Shown here: positions 9,909-18,801 of the stretch, one piece after another | Numbering within the stretch: the first letter of the stretch is position 1 | Layout: the number at the start of each line of letters is the position of its first letter | DNA from: Euglena gracilis | Taxonomy: Eukaryota; Euglenida; Euglenophyceae; Euglenales | DNA: 64,000 nucleotides | Reading direction: 5' to 3' | Assembly (NCBI GenBank): GCA_039621445.1 | Contig: CP154956.1 | Location: forward strand, 5,950,170 to 6,014,169 | Notes under the pieces: model-generated | What the model was told of the DNA's origin: nothing | What the model saw: only the letters and a program-made list of their open reading frames with translations | Databases searched by the model: none | Position numbers and translations under genes: made by a program

Positions 9909-10424
9909 TTACCATCCGACAAATTTGTTTTCTCCCGAGGATCCGCGAGGAAGCCAGTCCAGTATCGGGATGGCCAACCCATCCTTATTTGTACGTTTGC
10001 CCTTGAAACATTGGGCAAAGTCCTCTCTTCGGAGGGTTTCGCCAAACAGGCGTTTGATGTACTTCCGTTTTCCGTCTTTGTCCCATTCAGGTCGAAGAGG
10101 GAGGTACTCTTGTGGGAGTCGTTGTCCTGGGTTGAATAAATTGTAGATTTCCAGAGCACAGCACACCCATGCTCTCCATTGGAACGTCTGCATGTGCAGA
10201 AGCATTTGTCGGTGGTTTCGTCTGGCGTATCCGATTTCTGTAACTTCGAGGGGATTGTGGCAGATGTGTCCAAGTAGTCTTCGTTGTTGTTGGGCCTCCG
10301 CCCATTCACGTTGGTGGGGCTGCTCCCTTTGTGCGTTTGGGCGGTCGGTTGTCCGACCGCGCACACCAAAGCCCCAGAAGTCCACGGGTAACTTGTGGAG
10401 GCAATGGGTGGCACCAAACGACAA
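9909..10424 (-). CDS. accessory ORF A4, second subfamily, conserved unknown protein
   Basis: An open frame of 171 codons. It contains L-P-V-D-F-W-G-F-G-V-R-G near its start, matching F-P-V-D-V-W-G-F-G-V-R-G in the plus-strand copies (about 33800). Later blocks also align: H-x-x-x-x-x-M-L-x-x-x-Q-x-F-x-W-R, Y-x-L-x-x-P, and R-R-x-F-G-x-T-L-x-R-E-x-F. The first part overlaps A3 in another frame. No signal peptide, membrane segment or catalytic motif is evident. It is the cleaner copy, because the plus-strand counterparts carry a frameshift at a T-run. Confidence 0.55.
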   Translation of the reverse strand: MSFGATHCLHKLPVDFWGFGVRGRTTDRPNAQREQPHQREWAEAQQQRRLLGHICHNPLEVTEIGYARRNHRQMLLHMQTFQWRAWVCCALEIYNLFNPGQRLPQEYLPLRPEWDKDGKRKYIKRLFGETLRREDFAQCFKGKRTNKDGLAIPILDWLPRGSSGENKFVGW

Positions 10425-11262
10425 ATTTTTGTGGGTATGTCAGGTCGATTCCGACCACTTGGAAATGGGGGCCGTAGTGTTCGTTGAGGAAAATTTGGTA
10501 ATTGTAACAGAACATTTCGTGTGTCACCAAATATATATCCTTTGGAAGTGGGAATATTTCCCATTGTATGCCTTGTGGTCTGATTTCTCGGATATTGTCG
10601 AACATTGTCTTCAGTGCGTCAAGGGATGATTCCCATCCGTATTGTAGCTTTGGATGTGGCAAGTAGTGTGCTTTGCTGGCGGGCACTGCAAATGAACCGA
10701 AGTTCCAGCCCTGAAATCCGAGCCAGAAAAGTAGTTGCCAGAAACCCGGCAATTTGTCGATGCCATCCCGGCTTTCGTAACAGGAAATTGTACCATCGAA
10801 GAAAAAGCCAGGGGCTTTTTCCTTGTAGAGTTTGACCATGTGGTGACGTACTTCAGGAGCAACAACCCAAGGGTGTTGTTCCTCATAGTACTCGTGCATA
10901 ATTGTATCACATCCGTCTGAGATCAAGAACAGATGGTCAATCATAAATTGTACGTCCAGGTCGTAACCAGGTTGTGAGCCTTCGCTCTTTCCTTTGCCTT
11001 TCTGGCCTTTCTGTCCTTTTGCGGCTTCGCGCTCTTGTTCATTCCAACGGTATGCACCGTCTTTTCGGAATGCTCGTGTTTTTCTCCAGATTGTAACGGT
11101 TACACCAGCAGTGTAATGTCCAGCGATGTCATCAGACGGTTTGTCTGGACGCATTTGGTGATACACTTCGTATAAAGATCGTCGTACGTTGGGCGGGATC
11201 GGCAGGTCATCGCCTTCCTGACGATCCCGTTGCGACTGCGCGGTTTGTGGGGCGTCGTCCAA
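10306..11262 (-). CDS. accessory ORF A3, second subfamily, conserved P-G-F-W protein
   Basis: An open frame of 318 codons (the first codon is TTG, so the true start may lie upstream by overlap with A2 or at an internal Met). Order: a conserved helical region with R-R-S-L-Y-E-V-Y-H-Q-M; a Lys/Gly/Gln-rich linker (about residues 82-96); a core with L-P-G-F-W-Q-L-L-F-W-L-G-F; then G-I-Q-W-E-I-F-P-L and N-E-H-Y-G. The plus-strand copies (33020-33772) keep P-G-F-W-x-L-x-F-W-L-G, G-V-Q-W-x-x-x-P-L, S-H-Y-G and a Lys/Gly linker, although the DNA has diverged almost completely. I do not recognise the family. It lies in the env position of the element, but no signal peptide or transmembrane helix is visible. 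Confidence 0.6.
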   Translation of the reverse strand: MDDAPQTAQSQRDRQEGDDLPIPPNVRRSLYEVYHQMRPDKPSDDIAGHYTAGVTVTIWRKTRAFRKDGAYRWNEQEREAAKGQKGQKGKGKSEGSQPGYDLDVQFMIDHLFLISDGCDTIMHEYYEEQHPWVVAPEVRHHMVKLYKEKAPGFFFDGTISCYESRDGIDKLPGFWQLLFWLGFQGWNFGSFAVPASKAHYLPHPKLQYGWESSLDALKTMFDNIREIRPQGIQWEIFPLPKDIYLVTHEMFCYNYQIFLNEHYGPHFQVVGIDLTYPQKFVVWCHPLPPQVTRGLLGLWCARSDNRPPKRTKGAAPPT

Positions 11263-12299
11263 ATGACGACGTTGTGTGTCTGGCGTTGGACGTGTTTGAG
11301 GTGGTGTTGCAACCTCCGGTCACGCGGACGTTTGCGCGCGTCAACATTGTAAGGTTTTGCTGGGGCCGTCAAATGTTGTAGAGCTTCCTTGTAGGTGGCG
11401 CGTTGTGCTGGCGACTCAAACCTGGGTTGACCCGAGAAAGGTTGTCCCGGTACAACAGGTGGTTGTGTCTGTCCAGCCGAAGCCGGCTGTGAAGGTGTCG
11501 TAACAGGAGGTGCTCGAACAAGAATTGTAGATTGTGCGGGTGATTTTGCACGTGCCGACTGCGCGGCTTGAGCAGGGGGTCCTGTTCTTTGTATAGGTAC
11601 AGGTTGGTTTGAACCTGCTGCTGTTGCGGCAGGCGAAGTAGATGTTGATTGTGCAGTCGAAACTGCTTGTACCGGTTTTGTTTGTGGTGCCGGAGGAGGT
11701 TGAGCTACTGGCGGCACAAGATTCGACGCTGAAGCGAGTGGTTCCATTGGACCAGGTGGATGTGGTGGTGCATTCACACGCAAAACTTCCGGTAGTGCCC
11801 AGGTGGGTATACCCAAAATTTTGGAGTTTGGACCAATGCCATCCATTATCACTCCTTTTACGTTGATGGCTCCCAAATGGGATCCAAGTTCGTAAATTTT
11901 GTCGAGGGGAAGGTATTGTTCGCCTTTGGTTGTACAAGCGAAATCCACAGATTGTGGCACTCGTTCATAGTGAATATTGTCCACTACGGGACGCAGGTGA
12001 TTTTCTCCGACAATCCGTATCGCTGTCGGTTCCGGCAGCGGTACGGCAGGGGTTGTCGGTGGTTGTGGTTGAGATTGTACAGATTGTGGTGGTTGGGATT
12101 GTACAGGTTGTGGTGGTTGAGGTGCTGGATGAGGTGGTTCGTCGGTTTCCATGGTATTCTCCGGCTGAGGTTCTGCCGTTGTATACTCGTCATAAGGCTC
12201 TTCGGCCATGTCTTCGGTATAGTTTTCATGGTATGGCTCTTCGGCCTCCATACCATATTGTGATTGCATACCAGCCTCCCAGTTCCGGGTAGGCGGCAT
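11100..12299 (-). CDS. accessory ORF A2, second subfamily, Pro/Gln-rich protein
   Basis: An open frame of 399 codons: an acidic Tyr/Glu-rich start, long Pro/Gln/Ser-rich spacers, and one short folded-looking block (about residues 90-170). Near residue 300 it carries R-F-E-S-P-A-Q-R-A-T-Y-K-E-A-L, which resembles V-F-A-S-E-E-H-R-T-R-Y-Y-A-S-L in plus-strand A2 (32498). It overlaps A1 at its start and A3 at its end, so the last part may be read in only one frame. No catalytic motif is seen. Confidence 0.45.
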   Translation of the reverse strand: MPPTRNWEAGMQSQYGMEAEEPYHENYTEDMAEEPYDEYTTAEPQPENTMETDEPPHPAPQPPQPVQSQPPQSVQSQPQPPTTPAVPLPEPTAIRIVGENHLRPVVDNIHYERVPQSVDFACTTKGEQYLPLDKIYELGSHLGAINVKGVIMDGIGPNSKILGIPTWALPEVLRVNAPPHPPGPMEPLASASNLVPPVAQPPPAPQTKPVQAVSTAQSTSTSPAATAAGSNQPVPIQRTGPPAQAAQSARAKSPAQSTILVRAPPVTTPSQPASAGQTQPPVVPGQPFSGQPRFESPAQRATYKEALQHLTAPAKPYNVDARKRPRDRRLQHHLKHVQRQTHNVVIWTTPHKPRSRNGIVRKAMTCRSRPTYDDLYTKCITKCVQTNRLMTSLDITLLV

Positions 12300-12847
12300 A
12301 CGTAAGGAGAGGAAAAACGTTGTTGTGGTAAGTATATTGGTTCTTGCATTTGGACATCACCCATCTCACTTTCTGTGAGTTCAGGAGTATAGCGGCACAT
12401 GTGTTCCGCGTAAGCACCCACTGGGTGCACTCCGCGGAGCACAGGCGGAACCAGGACTCCCAGGTCCCTGAGGGTTACATTGTCTGGAAATACGGATTCT
12501 GCGGGCTGGAAGAATATTCTACCCGCTATTGTACTCTGGGACCACATGTCCCAGGTGGCGATAGGTTTGTTGGCGTTAGCAACCAATTGTCGGCAGTACG
12601 AATCCCACAACACACGGATGAAGGGATCCAGTCTGTCCTCTGCGCACATGCGCAGAGCGTTACGAATTGTATCTGTTGAAGCCGTTGTCAGTTCACCCAT
12701 GTACTTGGGGAACCAAGGCATCACAGGAGCGGCATACTGCCTTTGGGGTTCTGGTTGTGCGGCGTGCTGCCCTTGTGGTTGTTGTGCGGCATACTGCCCT
12801 TGTGGAGGTTGTGCGGGGTAATAACGACTGCGAAGTTGTTCAGCCAA
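11984..12847 (-). CDS. accessory ORF A1, second subfamily, conserved unknown protein
   Basis: An open frame of 287 codons (first codon TTG; the Gln/Tyr-rich reading continues upstream to about 12935). After a Gln/Pro/Ala-rich start it has a block of about 100 residues that aligns with plus-strand A1 (31808-32455): A-L-R-M-C-A, then P-F-x-x-x-L-W-D-x-Y-C-x-Q-L, A-N-x-P-x-A-x-W, A-G-R-x-F-F and D-L-G-V-x-V-P-P-V-L. These invariant Trp, Cys and Pro positions indicate a folded domain kept by selection. It lies directly downstream of the chromodomain, as in the other subfamily. The family is unknown to me. Confidence 0.6.
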   Translation of the reverse strand: MAEQLRSRYYPAQPPQGQYAAQQPQGQHAAQPEPQRQYAAPVMPWFPKYMGELTTASTDTIRNALRMCAEDRLDPFIRVLWDSYCRQLVANANKPIATWDMWSQSTIAGRIFFQPAESVFPDNVTLRDLGVLVPPVLRGVHPVGAYAEHMCRYTPELTESEMGDVQMQEPIYLPQQRFSSPYVCRLPGTGRLVCNHNMVWRPKSHTMKTIPKTWPKSLMTSIQRQNLSRRIPWKPTNHLIQHLNHHNLYNPNHHNLYNLNHNHRQPLPYRCRNRQRYGLSEKITCVP

Positions 12848-12935
12848 TTGTCGTTGTTCATATTGGACATATTGTTGTTCTACCGCCGCAAAAGCAGTAC
12901 GTTGGCTACTGCTACTGGCCAGATCGTATGGGGCC

Positions 12936-13569
12936 GCGGTTGCGGCACCGCAAATTGTTCATAGGCAGATTCCGTTTGTTTTGGAATCATTGTTTGAGAT
13001 TGTAAGCCACCAAGTGTAGTTTGTTCTGGAGCAACAGGCGGAACCGCATGTTGAGTCACAGCAGGATTTGCCACTACGGGCCATGCCGCCGGAGCAGCGT
13101 GTACCTGCCGAATGGGGACTTGCCCTCCACGAGGGAGTGCAAGTCCTCTTCCTCCCGAAGGAGGTTGTGGGTGAGGGGTCCTCCCGTAGGAGGTTGTCCA
13201 GGGGGAACATACGGTTGGGAGGATGGAGGACCAGGTCCAGCATCCATCTTGCGAGAAAGCAAATAAGAGCAAGTACTGAGCTGTGGGGAAACAGAGAAAT
13301 AAGGCATTGTACGGTAACATTGTACGCTTGCGAGCAAGTGTGCACACACACAAAAGTATTTGTATGTTTGCACTAATTGTAAAATAAAAATTGTAACTCC
13401 AAGTGTAAAAAATGTATGGCTCAGGACCGTAGTCCTTTAGCGAAAAGTCCTTCGCTAGGGACAAAATGGTTTGGCATCCGCCCAATATACATTTTGGCAT
13501 CCGCCCAATATACATTTTGTCGAAAGTCCATGCTATGGACAAATCTTGGACATCTTTGTACATTCTCCC
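12936..13569 (-). other. spacer between chromodomain and accessory ORFs, with a 23-bp tandem repeat
   Basis: No conserved coding frame. At 13471-13518 a unit ggcatccgcccaatatacat is present twice with a 23-bp period. Several short perfect hairpins are present, for example GTCCAT-GCT-ATGGAC near 13525 and AGGAC-CGTA-GTCCT near 13423. It probably carries the leader of the accessory transcripts. Confidence 0.5.
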
Positions 13570-13833
13570 TTAGAATGTATTTACAGAAATGTCTATGTTG
13601 TTTCGTTTGTTCCATAATTTCCGGTCTTGTTGGATATAACCAACAAAACTAGTTGCAGGTTCCCAAGTGTCCTCTTCGGGACCATACCCTTTCCACCGCA
13701 CCTTCCAGTAGTGTATACCCCTGTCTACTTTGAGGTCGAGTATTTTGTCAACGACAAAATCATCTGTTTCAGGCAGTTTTGACCGTGGTTTGAAGTAGAG
13801 AGTCAGGTATGGTTTGAAGTCATCCATGTGCAC
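13570..13833 (-). CDS. integrase C-terminal chromodomain, second subfamily
   Basis: 87 codons. The core reads V-V-D-K-I-L-D...Y-W-K-V-R-W-K-G-Y, then [10 protein letters not shown], the canonical chromodomain with aromatic-cage positions (Tyr, Trp, Trp). In Ty3/gypsy chromoviruses this module tethers integrase to modified histone tails and guides insertion. It is followed upstream by the integrase C-terminal domain in another frame (13864-14106), with the junction disrupted by a stop at about 13864. Confidence 0.8.
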   Translation of the reverse strand: MHMDDFKPYLTLYFKPRSKLPETDDFVVDKILDLKVDRGIHYWKVRWKGYGPEEDTWEPATSFVGYIQQDRKLWNKRNNIDISVNTF

Positions 13834-13863
13834 ATGCTCGAAACAGTTGGGTAAAGCGACTTT

Positions 13864-14106
13864 TTAGCGCCCACTTGTACCCAACCGATCGAGGATCTCA
13901 CATGGTCCGATCCAGAGGGGGTCCAACTTCGTGGATTGCATGCGGGTTCTACTGTTCCGAACCCACACGCGGTCACCTGGGTTGTATATCGGTGATTTGT
14001 AATCTTGTAAGAATTGTTTTTGTTTTTGTAAGTGTATAGCGACTTCGCGCTTTTGCACATCCGTGCGCAAGGTTTCTACTTCAGAGAACCATGTTTCGCA
14101 ACTCAC
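13864..14106 (-). pseudogene. integrase C-terminal (GPY/F-type) domain, second subfamily
   Basis: 80 codons homologous to 31150-31290 of copy 2: S-C-E-T-W-F-S-E-V-E, then P-G-D-R-V-W-V-R-N-S-R-T-R-M and D-P-L-W-I-G-P-x-E-I-L-D-R-L-G. It binds DNA non-specifically in functional integrases. It is separated from its chromodomain by a stop and from the catalytic core by a frameshift near 14105. Confidence 0.65.
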
Positions 14107-14830
14107 GCTAGAACGAGCGGGTCGTTCTGACGGGATGTCGCCAATGGGGGGTCTCGTCCGAAGACGATCTTGTATGGTGAATATTGTAGTATCAAACCCG
14201 GTAAAGTGTTCATATAAAATAAATACCAGGGTAAGACTTGTAGCCAGGCATTGTGTGATTCGGCCATTGAAAGTCGTAGCATGTTGACTACAGCTTTCAC
14301 TGCCGCTTCAGAGCGACCATTGCCTTTTGGTGCTGCTCAATTCCCAGTAAACAGCAAAGAGTTGTAAAAAATAGAGAATAAATCAAATGGTCTTGATAAC
14401 TCACGATTTCATTCGGTAAACCCATGAGGCAAATGCATCTTTCTAAAAACATTTGTGCCAAAACTTGTGCTGTCAACCCTTCTTTCTGGCTTGGAATGGC
14501 TACGATGTACCCACTCAGCCGACAGACGACAACAAGAATGTTCTTTTGTCATCTGTTTTGCAAGTTCAATCCAGAAAATCCATGCAGAGGGATTGTCATT
14601 GGTACGGGGAAAGATCCATCGTACCAGTTCTGCAGGTTTCAGCTTGACAGTTGGCACCGTTGCGATTTGTAAACAGCGCTGTACAAATCTTTTTCGGTCA
14701 GGGTTGTACAGCACCGCGACCCACCAAAGAAAGAAGTTGGGGCCGGGTGACCTTGGTTGTGATAACATAAAAGTCGTCATCAACAGTCAGGGGTATGGTA
14801 CTTGTACCATTTCATGATCAGTGGAAAGTA
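14103..14830 (-). pseudogene. integrase catalytic-core remnant, second subfamily, multiply frameshifted
   Basis: 14300-14103 encodes the end of the core (A-V-V-N-M-L...Y-M-N-T-L-P-G-L-I-L...[12 protein letters not shown]), matching 30880-31015 of copy 2. Further upstream, pieces in other frames recall [10 protein letters not shown] and P-K-G-N-G-R. Stops and shifts occur near 14340 and 14410, and upstream of about 14830 similarity ends in the A/G tract. The domain is dead. RT and RNase H of this element are absent. Confidence 0.6.
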
Positions 14831-14861
14831 TATTCTCAACTTATTTTTTCTTTTACCAATG

Positions 14862-15166
14862 CATCAAAAAATAAAACAAAAAAAAAAAAAAAAAGGGGTG
14901 AAAATGAAAAAACATAGATAAAAAAAAAAAAAAAAACAAAAATAAAAAAAAAAAAAAGAAAATAAAAAATGAAAAAAAAAAAAAAAAAAAAAAAAGGGGA
15001 AAAAAAAAAAAAAAAAAAACAGAACAAAAAAAAACAACAAAAAGGGGGGAAGGGGGGGAAGGGAAGGAGGGTGGGGGGGGGGAAGGAAAAAGGGGGGGAA
15101 AAAGTGGGGGGGGCAAAAGGGGGTGGGGGGGAAACGGGGAAAAAAAGAAAAGGGGAAAAGGGGTTT
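14862..15166. repeat. homopurine low-complexity tract (A-rich then G-rich on plus strand)
   Basis: About 300 bp almost entirely A and G: A-runs interrupted by single bases to about 15050, then G-runs mixed with A. Frames through it are Phe/Pro or Lys/Gly strings and are not genes. It separates the second-subfamily remnant from the next Gag-protease piece. It could form triplex or G-quadruplex structures, or partly reflect sequencing difficulty. Confidence 0.85.
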
Positions 15167-15392
15167 TTTTAACAATAACAAGTCGAATTCGTTTAAAAAT
15201 TTGTATAAAAATTGTTTGGGTTTTTTGTAAAAATATTGTACAAATCAAATCCGAAATTCTCCAAATGTCTAAAACAAACAGTTGTGCATTGTAAAAAATC
15301 ATCCTGGCTACTCGACACCGAAATTTCTTCAGGCCTTTGGGCTTTCGCCTTGGAACCCAGTGAAACGTGGGGGGTTAAGCTACTCGCTGTCC

Positions 15393-16166
15393 CTACCGCA
15401 TGGGAAACGTGCGGTAAAAGTGTAGTGGGCAGGGGGGCAGCTTTCTCTTACCCCTAGGGTAGTAAACGGTGTTTTCGGTTGTAGAAAACGTTGTGCCAAG
15501 GCGGGGGGACATCTGGGAAAATGTCTTGGGGGAGAAATTCGGTGGTGTGGGTTGTGTGCGTGAAGTAGTGCGCAAACCGAGGGAGGGGCAGTCCACAACA
15601 AGGCGGTTCTGACGCAAGAACGGAAAACCCAAAATTACGTCAGACCCGCGGATACCCGATTCGTAACTCCAGGTACCCAGAAAATTTTGTATGTGTGGGG
15701 GCTGTGAGTGGTGCTTGGGGATGATGGGGAGGAGTATGTCCAAAAAGCATCCCAAGTCACCACCGCACATGGGGCTGTTGTCAGCAGTCATAATTTTGAT
15801 GGGGTACTTGGCTTTCACCAAGAGGGAGTTGGGAATTAATCCCGTTCGAAAGAGAAGGGGAATTCGACACCCTGTGTCGACCAAAATTTTGCATTTGGTA
15901 GAAAAATTTTGTGTTCGGATTTCCGCTTGGACCAAAAGTTCCATGGGGGGTACGCAAAGTGCAGGATCCGGTGTAAAATTGTTGTCTCTCCAACTATTCC
16001 AGGATCCCGTTCCTACTTTGCTCAGCATTCCAGGCAGAAATTTGGAGTGGGGGGTGGGGGACCCGAAAATTTTCCGGGTACCGACCAAAAAGGCAGATGG
16101 GCAGGGAAAGTAAGGTTGATCAGGTCCTACTTCCGTCTGTTCATCAGCCCAGAGGTCCGTGCCCAC
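15393..16166 (-). CDS. aspartic protease (PR), minus-strand gypsy copy 3' truncated
   Basis: 257 codons, about 80 per cent alike by eye to 253-1224. It keeps I-L-V-D-T-G-C-R at 15865-15890 and the later G-S-D-V-I-L-G-F-P-F-L. It lies just downstream of the Gag C-terminus (16182). The frame ends at 15393, and similarity to the first element continues to about 15305 before A/T-rich sequence. RT and everything beyond are missing, exactly as in the 330-5839 copy, so the two may derive from one deleted parent. Confidence 0.7.
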   Translation of the reverse strand: MGTDLWADEQTEVGPDQPYFPCPSAFLVGTRKIFGSPTPHSKFLPGMLSKVGTGSWNSWRDNNFTPDPALCVPPMELLVQAEIRTQNFSTKCKILVDTGCRIPLLFRTGLIPNSLLVKAKYPIKIMTADNSPMCGGDLGCFLDILLPIIPKHHSQPPHIQNFLGTWSYESGIRGSDVILGFPFLRQNRLVVDCPSLGLRTTSRTQPTPPNFSPKTFSQMSPRLGTTFSTTENTVYYPRGKRKLPPCPLHFYRTFPMR

Positions 16167-16181
16167 AGACCTCGGGCTCCC

Positions 16182-18800
16182 CTACTCCAAGTCCGATTCA
16201 GCACTTCGGCTGTTTATCGTTTTCTTGTGTGAGTAGATAGCGCGCAATGTGCGGACCGCATTGCGGTCGTCCTCCAACGAGGATTCGGAGTTCTCATCCC
16301 CCTCCCTGCCCGAAGCCGGGGTTCCCTCCTCTAAAGAGGAGATTTTGAACCCGACCTTGTGTTTGTTGTTGTTTTTTGTATCATTGTGGTGACGTTGGTT
16401 CGGGCTTGGGAGAGCGAGAACGGTAACATTTGGAGTAGTGGTGATTGTGTGATCCACAAAGGGAACACTTTTGTCTGTTTTGTGACTTACGTCGGTTTTG
16501 TGACGGGTTGTCACCCTTTGGAGGCCTTGGTGTACGGAATCCCGTTCGACCGGTGTTGTTGTAACCCGGTTTCCCGGATGACGATCGCAAAGAAGATGAT
16601 CTACTTCGCGAACGTGATCGCGATGAATCGCGATTTGTATCACGTTTGTAAGGGGGTCGGGGTGATCGACCACGAGGTGCGCGATCACGTCCGCGGTCGC
16701 GGAACGGTGATCGGGACCTTTGTCGATAACCCGAAGATTGTGATTGTCCAGATTTGTGCGAATATCCAGAGGAGCGCGAGCTCCGCGAGGATTGTGAACC
16801 CCTTGGACTCTGATACCGCTTTCGCGTATCAGGGTGGGGGCAGTCACGGGACGTATGCCCCGATTTGTTGCACAAAAAGCAAGTTTTGTCAGAAGATTGG
16901 TCAGATGAGCGCGGATAGCGCGGTTTTGTATCTTCCCTTGCGGAGTTTGTTTGTTTACCGTATCCCCGTGGGGATTTTAGAGAAGAAGGCTTTTGTCGGG
17001 CACTTACCGTACCGCTAGGGAGACCAGCGGTAGGGTGGTGGATGTAAGCCGATTGTATCTGTCCCAAAAGTTGTGAGAGTTTCATTTGTTTGGAAACGTA
17101 GTTCCATCGTTGTTCAAGTGTGAGTTTGTTGTCCGCGAGTTCCTCGCGGTGGATGTCCTTGATAATTGTAGGAATGAAATGGAGGAGAACCGCATTGAAT
17201 TGTTCTTTCATTTGGTTCTCTGCCAGTTCATCAACCTCAGAAGCCAATCCCAACCATTTGCAATCCAAAGGTCGATTGACTTCCATTTTCGGTCACTAGG
17301 CGCGAATTGCCGCCATTTTTTCTCCAACGTAATTCGCGAAATTAGGCTTGAACAAGTTGACACACATTGGTCAACCAGTTCATCAAAAGTAATCCGATTC
17401 CGGATCACAAGTTGTCGGGCGCGATCTTTTTCTTCCTTGGGAAGGCAATCAATGAATTCCATCTTGATTACCTCAGGGTTCCCGTCTTGGGTTGGACCCT
17501 TCAAGTCCCAGTAGTATGTCCAGTCCAGCAAAATTGTTTCCAAGTTGTGGGATCTCCGTCCCATTGTGGCTTTACCTTGTTGGCAATTGTAATTGTGCCT
17601 TTGAAATCGCGTTGCGGACCGCGATTTCCATCGTAGTTGTTGGTGTGAGGTTGTTGTGGTGGCATGCGCGAATGCGCATCCAGGATGGTACTCATGGTAC
17701 CGTAGGTACCATGGGTGTGTGGTACATCGCAGTTCCGCGAATTATATGGTTGTGTTTCGCGATTCCGCGATTCGGATTGTAAAAACTCGCGATTCCGCGA
17801 TTCGGGGTGTGGTAACATACCAGGTGGGTAGGAATCCCGTTGTTCACCCGCAAATCGCATGCGCGATGCATGGCCAATCCCCGGGGTAGGGGTATGGCTC
17901 ATACCGCGAATCAGTCCCGATTCGCGAATTTCTTGTTATAAAGCCGAAGGATTCGCGGTTTTTGTGGTAAAAACCAGTTCCTCATCCGAAGATTCACCCT
18001 TAGGGGGGGATCTTAAGTTGTGGTACAAACGGGCTTTTGTAATCGCGATTGTAGGCATGCCCATGATCATGTGCATCCGTGGATGCTTGTAGGGCATGCG
18101 CATCCGAAGATGCTTGTAGGGGTGCGGATACTGTGCCTTTGGAAGGATTGGCATCCAACGAAACGCGAACTTGATGCACGAAGTCGCGAGTTGGATGTCG
18201 GGCATCCGAAGGTTCTTCGGTTGATGCGCGAAAATCGCGTCGTGAGGTGGAAGTTCCATTTTGGCCACGGAAAACACGGTTTTCAGGGACACTGTGCGGG
18301 GGGTTGCGTGATTTTGAATGAATCTCATTCAAACCCGTTGAAAAACCTTGGATACTTTGTTCCAATGAACCAACCACCTGGAAAAGGTCCGAAATCTGTT
18401 CAACATCACACTACAAACGCTTAATACGTAACTCATCCAAAAGTGGTAATTTGTCAACAATGGAGTCAAAATCCGCTGAAAGCTTTGGAAAGTGGTGTCC
18501 AAGAATTGTACCCGTTTAACCAAAGTTTCCATTGCGGTTGTAAGGACGTTCAACCGATTCTCGGCTTGTGGGGTTGTGGTACCCAACGTGGGTTGGGTTT
18601 GGGGTACCCCTACCGCATTTTCAGCGGTTTCGTCATCCATCATTGTCGAACGTCGGTTCTCCAACACCGAGATTTGTTGTTTTAGTGTGAGAACTTGTTG
18701 GGTGACCGAATTTTCGGTCCTCATCAAGGTTTCACAAAATTCTTGTAAGTTTTCCTGATTTTTCGCAAGCATTTGGTCGTAAAATGTGCGAAAATCAAGG
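16182..18800 (-). pseudogene. Gag, minus-strand copy, frameshifted, N-terminally truncated at an inverted junction
   Basis: Pieces in order: 18800-18329 (D-F-R-T-F-Y-D-Q-M-L, coiled-coil region), 18377-18000, 17902-17501, 17564-17208 (capsid end, M-E-F-I-D-C-L-P), 17286-16381 (nucleocapsid with C-F-L-C-N-K-S-G-H-T-S-R-D-C and C-S-L-C-G-S-H-N-H-H-Y-S-K-C, Arg/Ser linker), and 16400-16182 (C-terminal S-G-R-E-G-D block). At least four frame changes break it. Only 16381-17286 is a long intact stretch. The N-terminus is missing because the sequence flips to a plus-strand Gag at about 18800. Confidence 0.7.
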
Positions 18801-18801
18801 G

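Noticed and set aside
14836-15302. Phe- and Pro-rich membrane-like frames on the minus strand
   Set aside because: They are translations of the homopurine tract.
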